64,000 nucleotides of DNA from Cohnella fermenti (GTDB lineage: Bacteria; Bacillota; Bacilli; Paenibacillales; Paenibacillaceae): positions 1-64,000 of the forward strand of contig NZ_SSOB01000044.1 in assembly GCF_004801405.1 (NCBI RefSeq), written 5' to 3'. The notes beneath the pieces are model-generated. The model ran no database searches, was not told the DNA's origin, and was given only the letters and a program-made list of their open reading frames with translations. The translations under genes were made by a program, and so were the position numbers. Shown here one piece after another: positions 1 to 7,284 of the stretch (position 1 is the first letter of the stretch; every line of letters starts with the position of its first letter).

Positions 1-104
1 TGGTAGATAACTCGATTTTCGACTGGGTTTGATTTGATGTGCCCTTTTTCTTGACTCATCCGCCTCATGGCCAAAAAAATTTCCAATTCTCATGAATCAG
101 GGGC

Positions 105-494
105 TTGACATCATACCGCTGGACTTCCGACAGCCATGTCGGCTGGTCGGATGCCGAACATTTTTACTTTCTGCCGGACATTCTGTACAACAAGGTCGGC
201 TCCTTCCTGTCCCGGCAGGGTGAGCAGATCCCGCTCAAGCAGGAGTCCCTCTGGAAGCAGCTTGAGGAGGCGGGCTGCCTGATCCCGGAGATCTCGACGG
301 AGAACGGCAAGGAGAAGACGAAACGGCGACGGCGCAAAAGCATCGACGGCCAGCGAGTGACGACCGTCTGGATCAAACGCGAGTTTCTCGTGGAAAAAGG
401 GGACGACCATCCGAGCCGGGAGAGCGTCAGGAGAGAGTCGGCGGCGAGCACCTCTGCCCCAGGCGGGAACGGGAACCCGTTCGACGTTCTGTAG
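105..494 (+). pseudogene. C-terminal remnant resembling a DUF927/cassette-helicase protein
   Basis: The open frame encodes about 129 residues from a TTG at 105 and is closed upstream by a TGA at 93-95, so an N-terminal region is missing. The residues FYFLPDILYNKVGSFL followed by a charged winged-helix-like stretch and the ending TTVWIKREFLVEK resemble the tail that follows the DUF927 or primase-helicase ATPase core in Firmicute mobile elements. Bases 1-104 in the other two forward frames are closed by stops, so I see no frameshifted continuation. Its place ahead of RadC and the recombinases matches the position of cch in SCC elements. The family call is by recollection of motif style, not by alignment. 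A self-contained small DNA-binding protein remains possible. Confidence 0.4.
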
Positions 495-784
495 CCCCCT
501 CCTCCCCCCGTGTTCCCTTCACTGGGGGACGACCGGAAGCCAGGCGGGGCAAGGCTTGCAGACGCTTGTCCCCCTTAGCCCCCCGAAAAAACAACAACAA
601 CTTGTCTGGAAAAGAAGGGCGCAACCCTCCCCCAAAGAAAGGGACAAAGGGGGAGCCCCCCCCCCCTGACTCGGTGTGGATCGGACAGGGCAGGGACCGA
701 GATGTGGCGAACCGGAAGCAGACGGTTTTGGAACTTATATTATGATTTTGATCCATTTGAGAACCGATGAAAGGGGCCAAAATC

Positions 785-1153
785 ATGATTATTGTTTCAA
801 CCCATTCCCGAATTGCAGCTTTGGAGCAGGCGGGATTTCCCTCCTCTCTTGTGACGTACATCCGCAGCCTGATTGCCGAATCCATCGAGGCTGGGGAGCC
901 GGAGGAACACTTTCTATCGGACCCAGTTTATCTTTGCGAACCCGGTGATTCGATTTTACTGCTACTGAAGGAAGCTCCCTACGGGCTGGAGTATTTCGAA
1001 CGCATACCGTTGGCCGATCTGGCCGTGTACCGGGTCGGGGTGCTGTTTGATTCCGATTTTATCGTCCAGTACGTGATTCCGTCCGAGCTTTTGGACGAAC
1101 GTACAGAAGCCTGGTTGAATGAGCGCATGGATATTGGAGGTGCGGGAAGATGA
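785..1153 (+). CDS. hypothetical 122-aa protein of the mobile element
   Basis: No family is recognised. The protein is acidic and soluble-looking, with no membrane segment or obvious metal motif. I prefer the ATG at 785 because an AGGGG ribosome site lies 9 bases before it; an ATG at 767 has only a weak site. Its stop overlaps the ATG of the following RadC-like gene (ATGA at 1150-1153), so the two are translationally coupled and probably act together. In comparable elements this slot holds small accessory or single-strand DNA-handling proteins, but nothing in this sequence proves such a role. Confidence 0.6.
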   Translation: MIIVSTHSRIAALEQAGFPSSLVTYIRSLIAESIEAGEPEEHFLSDPVYLCEPGDSILLLLKEAPYGLEYFERIPLADLAVYRVGVLFDSDFIVQYVIPSELLDERTEAWLNERMDIGGAGR

Positions 1154-1605
1154 GAGCGAATGCCGCCAAAAAAATTGAATTCCTTTCCTTGCGCATGGTA
1201 CGCGAACGACCTTCCATTCTTTATCCGCAACGGAAGATCCATTCTCCGCGCCAGGCTGCCGAAATCTTCCGCCAATTCATCGGCGACTGCGACCGGGAGA
1301 CGTTCTGCATCCTTTGCTTGAACACCAAAAACGAGCCGACAGCTTTGCATCAAGTGTCGAGCGGCAGCCTAAACGCTTCACTGGTTCATCCACGCGAAAC
1401 GTTCAAGCTGGCCATTCTGGCGAACTCCGCCTCTATCATCGCCTGCCACAACCACCCTTCCGGTGAGCCTCAGCCGAGCCCGGAGGACATTGAACTGACC
1501 GAGCGTCTGCGGGACAGCGGCACCCTGCTCGGGATCGAGCTGCTGGATCATCTCGTGCTGGGCGACGGCAACTTCGTCAGCCTGAAGGAACGGGGTTTGA
1601 TGTAG
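1150..1605 (+). CDS. RadC-like JAB/MPN domain protein
   Basis: The 151-residue protein carries the JAMM metal motif HNHPSGEPQPSPED in the RadC arrangement, preceded by the family strand FCILCLNTKNE and the SSGSLNASLVHPRE segment. It lacks the N-terminal helix-hairpin-helix region of full-length chromosomal RadC, as is usual for mobile-element copies. A GGAGGTG site at 1136-1142 supports the ATG at 1150. The name RadC is historical: a DNA-repair role is not established, and element-borne copies are common in ICEs, phage islands and SCC cassettes. It is coupled to the upstream hypothetical gene and is followed by a run of small ORFs leading into the recombinase operon. Confidence 0.88.
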   Translation: MRANAAKKIEFLSLRMVRERPSILYPQRKIHSPRQAAEIFRQFIGDCDRETFCILCLNTKNEPTALHQVSSGSLNASLVHPRETFKLAILANSASIIACHNHPSGEPQPSPEDIELTERLRDSGTLLGIELLDHLVLGDGNFVSLKERGLM

Positions 1606-1616
1606 GTGATCGTGGA

Positions 1617-1712
1617 ATGAAAAAAGCGATTGTCTCGTTTGTTGTCGCTGCCACCCAGCTTTTACTGGAGTTTATCGAGTACCGAAAATCCAAAAAGAAG
1701 GGGAAGAAATGA
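1617..1712 (+). CDS. small 31-aa protein with one hydrophobic segment and a basic tail
   Basis: An ATG at 1617 opens a 31-codon frame: MKKAIVSFVVAATQLLLEF, then a short Lys-rich tail ending KKKGKK. The pattern of Lys-Lys start, one hydrophobic helix and basic C-terminus fits a tiny membrane-associated peptide. It sits 11 bases after radC and 4 bases before the next small ORF in the same direction. The ribosome site is weak (AGGTGATCG), so translation is likely but not certain. Function unknown. Confidence 0.45.
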   Translation: MKKAIVSFVVAATQLLLEFIEYRKSKKKGKK

Positions 1713-1716
1713 TCCC

Positions 1717-1860
1717 ATGAATAAGCCATCCGGCAAGCCTGCTCTTATCTTCTATGCCCGTTTTTCCTCCGAACTGGTCAAGCCTCCCAAAACCAAAGCG
1801 GAGAGCTGGGCCAAATCCCAACGCCGTCTTCCGCCCTGGCAACGGCAAGGGAGGCGTTGA
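1717..1860 (+). CDS. small basic 47-aa hypothetical protein
   Basis: Starts MNKPSGKPALIFYARFSSE and ends in a Trp/Arg/Gln-rich basic tail. The frame is open further upstream to a GTG/TTG region near 1630, but the ATG at 1717 behind GGGGAAG is the better start. The internal segment FYARFSSE faintly recalls the first strand and catalytic turn of a serine recombinase, but nothing else of that fold follows, so I do not call it one. It is tightly packed between the 31-aa and 73-aa ORFs. Confidence 0.45.
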   Translation: MNKPSGKPALIFYARFSSELVKPPKTKAESWAKSQRRLPPWQRQGRR

Positions 1861-1862
1861 GG

Positions 1863-2084
1863 ATGATCGATACCCCGAATCTCGCCGAACGTGAATCAGA
1901 ACTTCAGCTCGTGCTCGACATTTTGAGCGATATGATATTCAAATACCTGGAGAAACAGGCTTCCCCGGAGCTTCGCGCCGCCACTCTTGCCATCATGGAG
2001 GAGGAGCAGCAGGAACAACTCGATTGGGAAATGACCTGCGAGCTGCTGGGTACCACGGAATTCCGGATTCGCGCAGTCGCTTAA
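1863..2084 (+). CDS. hypothetical 73-aa helical acidic protein
   Basis: The ATG at 1863 follows a GGGAGGCG site inside the end of the previous ORF, whose TGA is at 1858-1860, so coupling is likely. The protein is Glu/Leu-rich and almost wholly helical in character (ESELQLVLDILSDMIF, AATLAIMEEEQQEQ). No family recognised. It ends 49 bases before the recombinase operon, which has its own ribosome site (TTGGAGG at 2118-2124). Confidence 0.55.
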   Translation: MIDTPNLAERESELQLVLDILSDMIFKYLEKQASPELRAATLAIMEEEQQEQLDWEMTCELLGTTEFRIRAVA

Positions 2085-2133
2085 GCCGCTTATCCCCCTG
2101 TCAAAACCACAACCAATTGGAGGACCATACAAA

Positions 2134-2568
2134 ATGAACCCAACAACCAAAGTCGCTTTCTACATCCGCAGCAACTTCCACGGTCAAGACCGAATGGCTT
2201 CGGACATTCAATTATTGACCGAAGAATGCCTGAAGCAAGGCAAGAAGCTGGTTCACATCTACGTCGATCATGGATACAGTGGCAATGACATGAGCCGTCC
2301 TTCCTTGAACCGCTTGTTGGACGACGCCAAGAACGGACTTTTCAATGAAGTGATGACGCCTCAGCTTAAACATATTTCACGGAAGACAATTGATCTCCTA
2401 CACATTGTTGAAGATTTGCAAGCAAGTAATGTTTCTCTGAACAGCCCCGGATCAAACATGGACTTCAGAAAGCCAATTGATCTTTTCTCAATTAAGATTT
2501 TGGGAGCACTTGCATCCTTTGAAGCCGCTCTGAACGATGCTGTCGATAGTTCTTCCGCGGAGATGTAA
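2134..2568 (+). CDS. stand-alone serine-recombinase-like domain, predicted catalytically dead
   Basis: The 144 residues align over the whole resolvase catalytic domain with the two recombinases downstream. Where those have YIRVSSEEQ and YVRVSTEEQ, this protein has YIRSNFHGQ, so the nucleophile Ser is Asn14; a Ser sits one position earlier. The active-site motif LNRLSRK has become LKHISRK, losing the conserved Arg that contacts the phosphate. Fold-defining parts remain (VDHGYSGNDMSRPSLNRLL, KTIDLLHIVEDL). There is no DNA-binding C-terminal region. It stops 2 bases before the next recombinase gene and probably shares its transcript. A regulatory or directionality partner, or a decaying paralogue, are the alternatives. 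Confidence 0.8.
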   Translation: MNPTTKVAFYIRSNFHGQDRMASDIQLLTEECLKQGKKLVHIYVDHGYSGNDMSRPSLNRLLDDAKNGLFNEVMTPQLKHISRKTIDLLHIVEDLQASNVSLNSPGSNMDFRKPIDLFSIKILGALASFEAALNDAVDSSSAEM

Positions 2569-2570
2569 TC

Positions 2571-4133
2571 TTGCTCCCCGAACAGCGTCGCACTGGCGCG
2601 CTCTACATCCGGGTATCCTCCGAGGAGCAAGTCGAAGGCTTCAGTCTTGAGGCGCAGCGCAATGAATTGACCCGCTACTGCACGAGTGCCCACATGGACA
2701 TTTACGACGTTTATGTCGATGCCGGGTTGTCGGGCAAGTCGATTGACGGGCGTCCGGCCCTGCGCAAGCTTCTGCACGATGCCGACAAAGGCCGCTTTCA
2801 GGTTGTACTGTGCCTGCGACTGAACCGCTTGTCGCGCAAGCTTGTCGATCTCCTGCACATCATCGAACGGCTTGATCGCAACGGCATCTCCTTCCACAGC
2901 TTGACGGAGAACTTTCAGACCGACACGCCAGCGGGGAAGTTCTACCTCCAGATGGCGGGCTCCGTGGCCGAGTATGAGCGGGAGCAGATCATACAAAATA
3001 CCCGTCACGGCATGCAGAAGCGGAATCGGCTTGGTGGGTGGAACAGCGGCAATCAGGTTCTCGGCTACCGCTGGATCGTCAATCCGCTGAACAGCAAGCA
3101 ATCCTTTGCCGAGATCGTGCCCGAAGAAGCAGAGGTTGTTCAAGCCATGTTTGAATGGTACGCGTCCGGCCTGGGATTGAAGGCCATCGCCAATCGGCTT
3201 AACGGTGCCGGAGTTCAAACCAAGCGGGGGAAAATGTTCTGCAGTGTCTCCGTGCGAGGGATTCTGAGCAATGTAAACTATATCGGGATCATCACTTACT
3301 CGGACGAAGCCAACACGCGCGTCCTCGTGAAAGGCTCTCAGCCGCCGATCGTGCCTCAGTCGCTGTGGGATCGCGTCCAAGAGCGCTTGCAGCAGCGTTC
3401 CCGACCGGTTGCCAAAGCGGTCTCCCGCTCCTTTCCGCTGGCCGGTCTGCTGAAGTGTCCGGCTTGCGGCAGCGGCATGGTCCCCGGCCATGTCCGGCGC
3501 AGACGGCGGGACGGCACTTCCGCCCTGTCTTTTTATTACGTTTGCGGTCGCTACAACTCCGGCGGCGGCTTCGCCTGTCGACCCCATAACATCCGAGCGG
3601 ATGCTGCAGAAGATTGGGTTGAAGAGCGACTGCGCGATGTCCTACTTCGACCCCATGTGGCCGAGCAACTGATTGCCGAGATCAACCGAAAACGGGAACA
3701 ACGGCTGCTTCCATCTCGACAGCGGCTCAAGGAGATTGACAACCGCCTGGCCTTCCTGAAAAAAAGCCGCCTGCACTGCTACGAGATGTTCGAAGACGGG
3801 CAGCTTGATTCTGCAGAATTCAAGGCAAGGATGGATTCCGTCCGTGAAGAAGCCGTGCTGCTTGAGGATGAGCGCCGACAAACCGCACGAACGGTCGAGA
3901 AGCAATCGGACCCGCACCATTCCGAGACAAGCATCCGGGATGCGTTGGAGCGGTTTCGCCCGCTGTTGCGGTCGGCCTCAGGCCCCCAGAAAAAGCGGCT
4001 TTTCCAAAGCCTGATCGACCGCATCGCCATCCCCGCGAATCGGAACATCGCCGAAGCAACCATCTACGGCACCGCAGCCTTGCACGGCCTGGAATTACAG
4101 TTCAAATCAGCAAAGGAGAGTCAGCAAGCATGA
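2571..4133 (+). CDS. large serine recombinase (first of pair, CcrA-position)
   Basis: 520 residues, typical size for a large serine recombinase. The catalytic domain has nucleophile Ser16 in YIRVSSEEQ, Arg residues in LRLNRLSRK, and SVAEYEREQI at its end. A recombinase domain follows (VLGYRWIV, GLKAIANRLNGAGV, RGILSNVNYIG), then a zinc ribbon (CPACGSGM ... CGRY ... C) and a long coiled coil (about residues 375-450). These enzymes cut and religate att sites of integrative elements without homologous recombination. It starts at a TTG only 2 bases after the dead domain gene and overlaps the next recombinase by ATGA, so the three are one translational unit. Paired large recombinases recall ccrA/ccrB of SCC elements; the sequence is not close enough to give those names. 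Confidence 0.92.
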   Translation: MLPEQRRTGALYIRVSSEEQVEGFSLEAQRNELTRYCTSAHMDIYDVYVDAGLSGKSIDGRPALRKLLHDADKGRFQVVLCLRLNRLSRKLVDLLHIIERLDRNGISFHSLTENFQTDTPAGKFYLQMAGSVAEYEREQIIQNTRHGMQKRNRLGGWNSGNQVLGYRWIVNPLNSKQSFAEIVPEEAEVVQAMFEWYASGLGLKAIANRLNGAGVQTKRGKMFCSVSVRGILSNVNYIGIITYSDEANTRVLVKGSQPPIVPQSLWDRVQERLQQRSRPVAKAVSRSFPLAGLLKCPACGSGMVPGHVRRRRRDGTSALSFYYVCGRYNSGGGFACRPHNIRADAAEDWVEERLRDVLLRPHVAEQLIAEINRKREQRLLPSRQRLKEIDNRLAFLKKSRLHCYEMFEDGQLDSAEFKARMDSVREEAVLLEDERRQTARTVEKQSDPHHSETSIRDALERFRPLLRSASGPQKKRLFQSLIDRIAIPANRNIAEATIYGTAALHGLELQFKSAKESQQA

Positions 4134-5788
4134 GTATCATTGAAAAAGTGGCCATCTACGTTCGGGTCAGCACCGAGGAGCAAGCCTTGCACGGCTACTC
4201 AATCGACGCGCAGCTCGAAACCCTTCGCAACTACTGCAAGCTCTACAACAAGGAGGTGGCTTACGAATATGTCGACCGAGGCGTAAGCGGCAAAAGCATT
4301 AAGGGGCGTTACGAACTTCAACGACTGCTTAGCGATGCCAAGGAGAAAAAGTTCACCGAAGTCATCGTGTGGAAATTCAACCGCATGGCTCGCAAAACCA
4401 TTGATTTGCTTCACATCGTCGAGCTTCTGGAGAAGTGCAACATCGTGTTCCGTTCCTTCTCCGAAAACTTTGACACCAGCACACCGATGGGCAAATTTGC
4501 CCTGCAAATGATGGGAGCCGTCGGTGAGCTTGAGCGCAATACGATTGTCGACAACGTCCGAATGGGCCACAAGCAACGGGCACGAACGGGCAAGCACAAC
4601 GGGAAGGTTCCGCTCGGCTACAAGGTGGTCTCCCGCGAGGACGGAATCCGCGACCGGGACTCCAAGGTTGTCGTCGTCGAGGAAGAGGCCTCTATCGTCA
4701 GGTATGTTTTCGAGCAATACGCTCTCGGCCACGGACTTAAAGCTATCGCCAACGCCTTGAATCACAAGGGGCACAGAACCAAAGAAAGGAAGTCGTTCTC
4801 GACGACAGCCGTCCGGGACTTGCTGGACAACCCCATGTTTATAGGGCGAATTCGTTACAACCAATACGAGAATTGGGCCGAGAAGCGGCGCAGGGGCAAG
4901 TCCTCCGAGATGATCCTCGTTGACGGGCATCACCCGGCGATCGTGTCGGAGCCACTCTGGGATAAGGTTCAGTTGCTGCGGCGGCAAAAATGCGTTTTGC
5001 CAAAGAAACGCTTCGAGGGCGAGTACCTGCTGACCGGGCTCATCCGCTGCCCCGAGTGTGGCGCGGCGATGACCGCGAGCCGAACGGTGAACCGGAGGAA
5101 GAAGGACAATGCAAAAATTGTTCGCATGTACTACTCCTGCGGGCGATTCCGAAGCCAGGGCAGCGCGGTCTGCCACGCCAACAGCGTCCGCAAGGACGAG
5201 GCTGAGAAGTCTGTCACGGAGCGCATCCGGCAGGCGGTCACGCAGCCCGACATTCTCAAGAAAGTCGTCCAGAGTGTCAACGAGCGGCGCTCGGGCCGGA
5301 TCAAGCCCCTCTGCGACGAGTTGGCGGCGGTTCAGGCCCGGATCGACAAACTGGAGGAGAAGAAGCGCAAGTACCTCGGGCTGTACGAGATGGACGAGAT
5401 CGACCGAGACCTGTTCGCGGGACGCCTAAACGACCTGAATCGGGAGCTCGACGTCGAGCTCACCCGCCGGTCGAAGCTGCAACTGGAGCTCCAGGACGAC
5501 CATGCCGAGCCCGTCTCCTACGAGCTCGTGCGCTCCCTGGTGGGCCGGCTCGACACCCTGCTCCGCCGTTCGCCATTCCCGCAGCGTAAGACCCTGCTGC
5601 ACCTGATCGTGAAGCGGATCACGCTGGACGACAGAAAGCGCGTCGGCAGTGTCGAGCTCGCCTTCAACGAGGAGACTGAGAAGCATTTTTTAAGCGTGGC
5701 CGCTTCTGCTGAACAACAAGCAGAAGGGGCTTTTCCTTTGTCCGGAAAAGCCCCCAACTTCGGTCATATGCTTACAATTATCATTTGA
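4130..5788 (+). CDS. large serine recombinase (second of pair, CcrB-position)
   Basis: 552 residues. The catalytic domain has nucleophile Ser14 in YVRVSTEEQ, the KFNRMARKT active-site helix and GELERNTIVDNVRMG. The recombinase domain (VPLGYKVVSRE, GLKAIANALNHKGH, RDLLDNPMFIG), zinc ribbon (RCPECGAAM ... SCGRF ... VCH) and a coiled coil (about residues 395-450) follow. The ATG overlaps the upstream stop by 4 bases. It is clearly paralogous to the preceding recombinase but diverged, as expected of a pair that acts together or on different att arms. The last 25 codons run through two back-to-back DNA hairpins and end in LTIII, a hydrophobic ending I recall from related enzymes, so I do not call a frameshift. 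Confidence 0.92.
   Translation: MSIIEKVAIYVRVSTEEQALHGYSIDAQLETLRNYCKLYNKEVAYEYVDRGVSGKSIKGRYELQRLLSDAKEKKFTEVIVWKFNRMARKTIDLLHIVELLEKCNIVFRSFSENFDTSTPMGKFALQMMGAVGELERNTIVDNVRMGHKQRARTGKHNGKVPLGYKVVSREDGIRDRDSKVVVVEEEASIVRYVFEQYALGHGLKAIANALNHKGHRTKERKSFSTTAVRDLLDNPMFIGRIRYNQYENWAEKRRRGKSSEMILVDGHHPAIVSEPLWDKVQLLRRQKCVLPKKRFEGEYLLTGLIRCPECGAAMTASRTVNRRKKDNAKIVRMYYSCGRFRSQGSAVCHANSVRKDEAEKSVTERIRQAVTQPDILKKVVQSVNERRSGRIKPLCDELAAVQARIDKLEEKKRKYLGLYEMDEIDRDLFAGRLNDLNRELDVELTRRSKLQLELQDDHAEPVSYELVRSLVGRLDTLLRRSPFPQRKTLLHLIVKRITLDDRKRVGSVELAFNEETEKHFLSVAASAEQQAEGAFPLSGKAPNFGHMLTIII
5703..5754 (+). terminator. two adjacent hairpins overlapping the recombinase 3' end
   Basis: CTTCTGCT (5703-5710) pairs with AGCAGAAG (5719-5726), and GGGGCTTTTCC (5726-5736) pairs with GGAAAAGCCCC (5744-5754), both perfect. 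They lie inside the last codons of the recombinase gene, only 46 bases before the convergent gene. No T-run follows, so terminator activity is uncertain. Confidence 0.4.
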
Positions 5789-5799
5789 GATAGCTTTAT

Positions 5800-6684
5800 T
5801 CAGTTCTGCTTCATGGCAATAAAAACAGGGCGCATCGCTACCGGCAATAACTCTTTGCGCAGATTATTCAGCAGCCTATATTTGACAATCAAATCATGAA
5901 AAGCTGTTCCATACGTCGTTAAAGAATTATAGAATAGCAATATCATTTCCGTTGTCGATAGCTGCGCTCTAATAATTCGAATGTATTTGCGTCTTTGCTC
6001 CATTGTCTTATCTGTATCCGGTTCCCCTTTATCATCGTAAACGGTGAGCTCTGAGCTTTTATCGATGAACTCAACAATATGGAACAGATTACGGAAATAA
6101 TGTCCTAAATTTGACTCTTTCTTGTTGTAGAAGTCCTCAAAGTCATCTCTTAATTCTTGTTCAGATAACTGTAACTTAGCGAAAAAACACTTTCGTTCGC
6201 TACCCCAATCCGCCAATACCTGTCTGCCTCTTATGACCACGGAAGAAATGGAATCCGGTGCACTTTGTACATAAAGCGCAGATCCGTATCCTCTTGTCTC
6301 TCTCACATCTTCAATGGAGTTCACAATCTGATGATGCAAAGACACCATTTGAAAGAAGGTGCTTTCAAACCGCTGGATGCTCATCAACTGGTTTTGTTCT
6401 TTAAACTCCTTGTTCTGCTGCGCGAATTCTTCTCTCGTCGCTCTAAGCTCAGCCATTTGCGCAATGAGTGCCGCAACCAAAATAAAAAAGCTCGCGACTG
6501 TAAAAAACGGAGTCGACGATCCACCAAGCCAATCCCCAATTGGTCCTAAATCTTTATGCGTTGGATAGGCACCATCGCCCAGGTATTCCGACTGGATGTA
6601 AAATGGGCTCCCAATACCAGCAGCTAAAGCAAGAATGGCAATTACCACAACAATTCCAAAGAACACTTTCATTCCTAACTTCAT
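5800..6684 (-). CDS. putative phage abortive infection protein (AbiC-like, putAbiC family)
   Basis: 294 residues with two N-terminal membrane helices (about 7-28 and 58-78), a short coiled coil rich in Glu/Gln, then a cytoplasmic helical domain. The run FESTFFQMVSLHHQIVNSI, the segment LGHYFRNLFHIVEFID, and the ending around YIRIIRAQLSTTEMILLFYN with FHDLIVKYRLLNNL match what I recall of the putAbiC family. Members are thought to abort phage infection; mechanism unknown. It converges on the recombinase operon with an 11-base gap and is the last gene before rlmH. Its DNA is visibly AT-richer than the chromosome, consistent with recent cargo. Confidence 0.7.
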   Translation of the reverse strand: MKLGMKVFFGIVVVIAILALAAGIGSPFYIQSEYLGDGAYPTHKDLGPIGDWLGGSSTPFFTVASFFILVAALIAQMAELRATREEFAQQNKEFKEQNQLMSIQRFESTFFQMVSLHHQIVNSIEDVRETRGYGSALYVQSAPDSISSVVIRGRQVLADWGSERKCFFAKLQLSEQELRDDFEDFYNKKESNLGHYFRNLFHIVEFIDKSSELTVYDDKGEPDTDKTMEQRRKYIRIIRAQLSTTEMILLFYNSLTTYGTAFHDLIVKYRLLNNLRKELLPVAMRPVFIAMKQN

Positions 6685-6804
6685 TTTTATTCTCCCACGA
6701 CGTAAGATAAATACTGCAATTAAATGCCAACTTTATAGTATCAGAAATTTCCATTCGATTCAAAAAATGTTGATATCGATCTACGAGAAGCCGCAAATTT
6801 CGCC

Positions 6805-6822
6805 CTACTTATGATACGGTTC
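6805..6822 (-). other. candidate attachment site at the rlmH 3' end
   Basis: Read on the minus strand, the last codons of rlmH give CCGTATCATAAGTAGGGCG across the stop (TAG at 6805-6807). This shares the TATCATAA core and most flanking positions with the SCC attachment sequence known at the same codons of staphylococcal rlmH. Because the YHK ending is protein-conserved, the similarity alone does not prove an att site; the adjacent paired recombinases make it likely. The matching distal site would lie left of base 1; I saw no second copy in the window. Confidence 0.55.
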
Positions 6823-7284
6823 CCCCCGAACAATCCTAAACGCCCTATAAATCTGCTCCACCAGCATGACCCGCATCATCTGGTGGGGATACGTCATCCG
6901 CCCGAACGACAGCTTCTTGTCGGCGCGCTTGAGTACGGCCGGCGATAGGCCGAGCGAGCCGCCGATGACGAAGCTGACGGAGCCGCCGCCGTAGACGGCC
7001 TGCTTGTCCAGGTGGGCGGCGAGCTGCTCGCTCGACCAGGTCTCGCCGTCGATGGCGAGCGCCACGACGTGTGCGCCGTCCCGCAGCGCGGCCAGGATGC
7101 GCTCGCCTTCGCGGACGCGCACCTGCTCCTCCTCCGCCGGGCTCATCGAGTCCGGCGTCTTCTCGTCAGGCAGCTCGCGGATGTCGAGCTTGGCGTAGGC
7201 GCTCAGCCTTTTCCCATACTCCGCCACCCCGTCCGTCCAGTACTTCTCCTTCAGCTTCCCCACGCACACGATCTGAATTTGCAT
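6805..7284 (-). CDS. rlmH: 23S rRNA (pseudouridine1915-N3)-methyltransferase RlmH
   Basis: 159 residues, the full family length. RlmH methylates pseudouridine 1915 in helix 69 of 23S rRNA using SAM. The SPOUT signatures are present: [35 protein letters not shown] forming the SAM-binding knot, and the ending [14 protein letters not shown]. The start is [16 protein letters not shown] at 7284. In staphylococci this gene (orfX) is the integration site of SCC elements; here too accessory DNA with paired serine recombinases abuts its stop codon. The reading frame is intact, as expected after insertion in its last codons. Confidence 0.97.
   Translation of the reverse strand: MQIQIVCVGKLKEKYWTDGVAEYGKRLSAYAKLDIRELPDEKTPDSMSPAEEEQVRVREGERILAALRDGAHVVALAIDGETWSSEQLAAHLDKQAVYGGGSVSFVIGGSLGLSPAVLKRADKKLSFGRMTYPHQMMRVMLVEQIYRAFRIVRGEPYHK

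Noticed and set aside
1717-1860. A truncated fourth serine recombinase
   Set aside because: Only the short FYARFSSE segment is reminiscent; none of the remaining fold motifs is present.
5660-5788. Frameshift at the six-T run near the recombinase C-terminus
   Set aside because: An earlier stop would appear if one T were lost, but the ending LTIII after a KAPNF-like segment looks like endings I recall in related recombinases, so the frame is probably genuine.
6805-7284. A tRNA gene as the integration target
   Set aside because: No tRNA cloverleaf was seen around the junction; the junction coincides with the rlmH stop codon.
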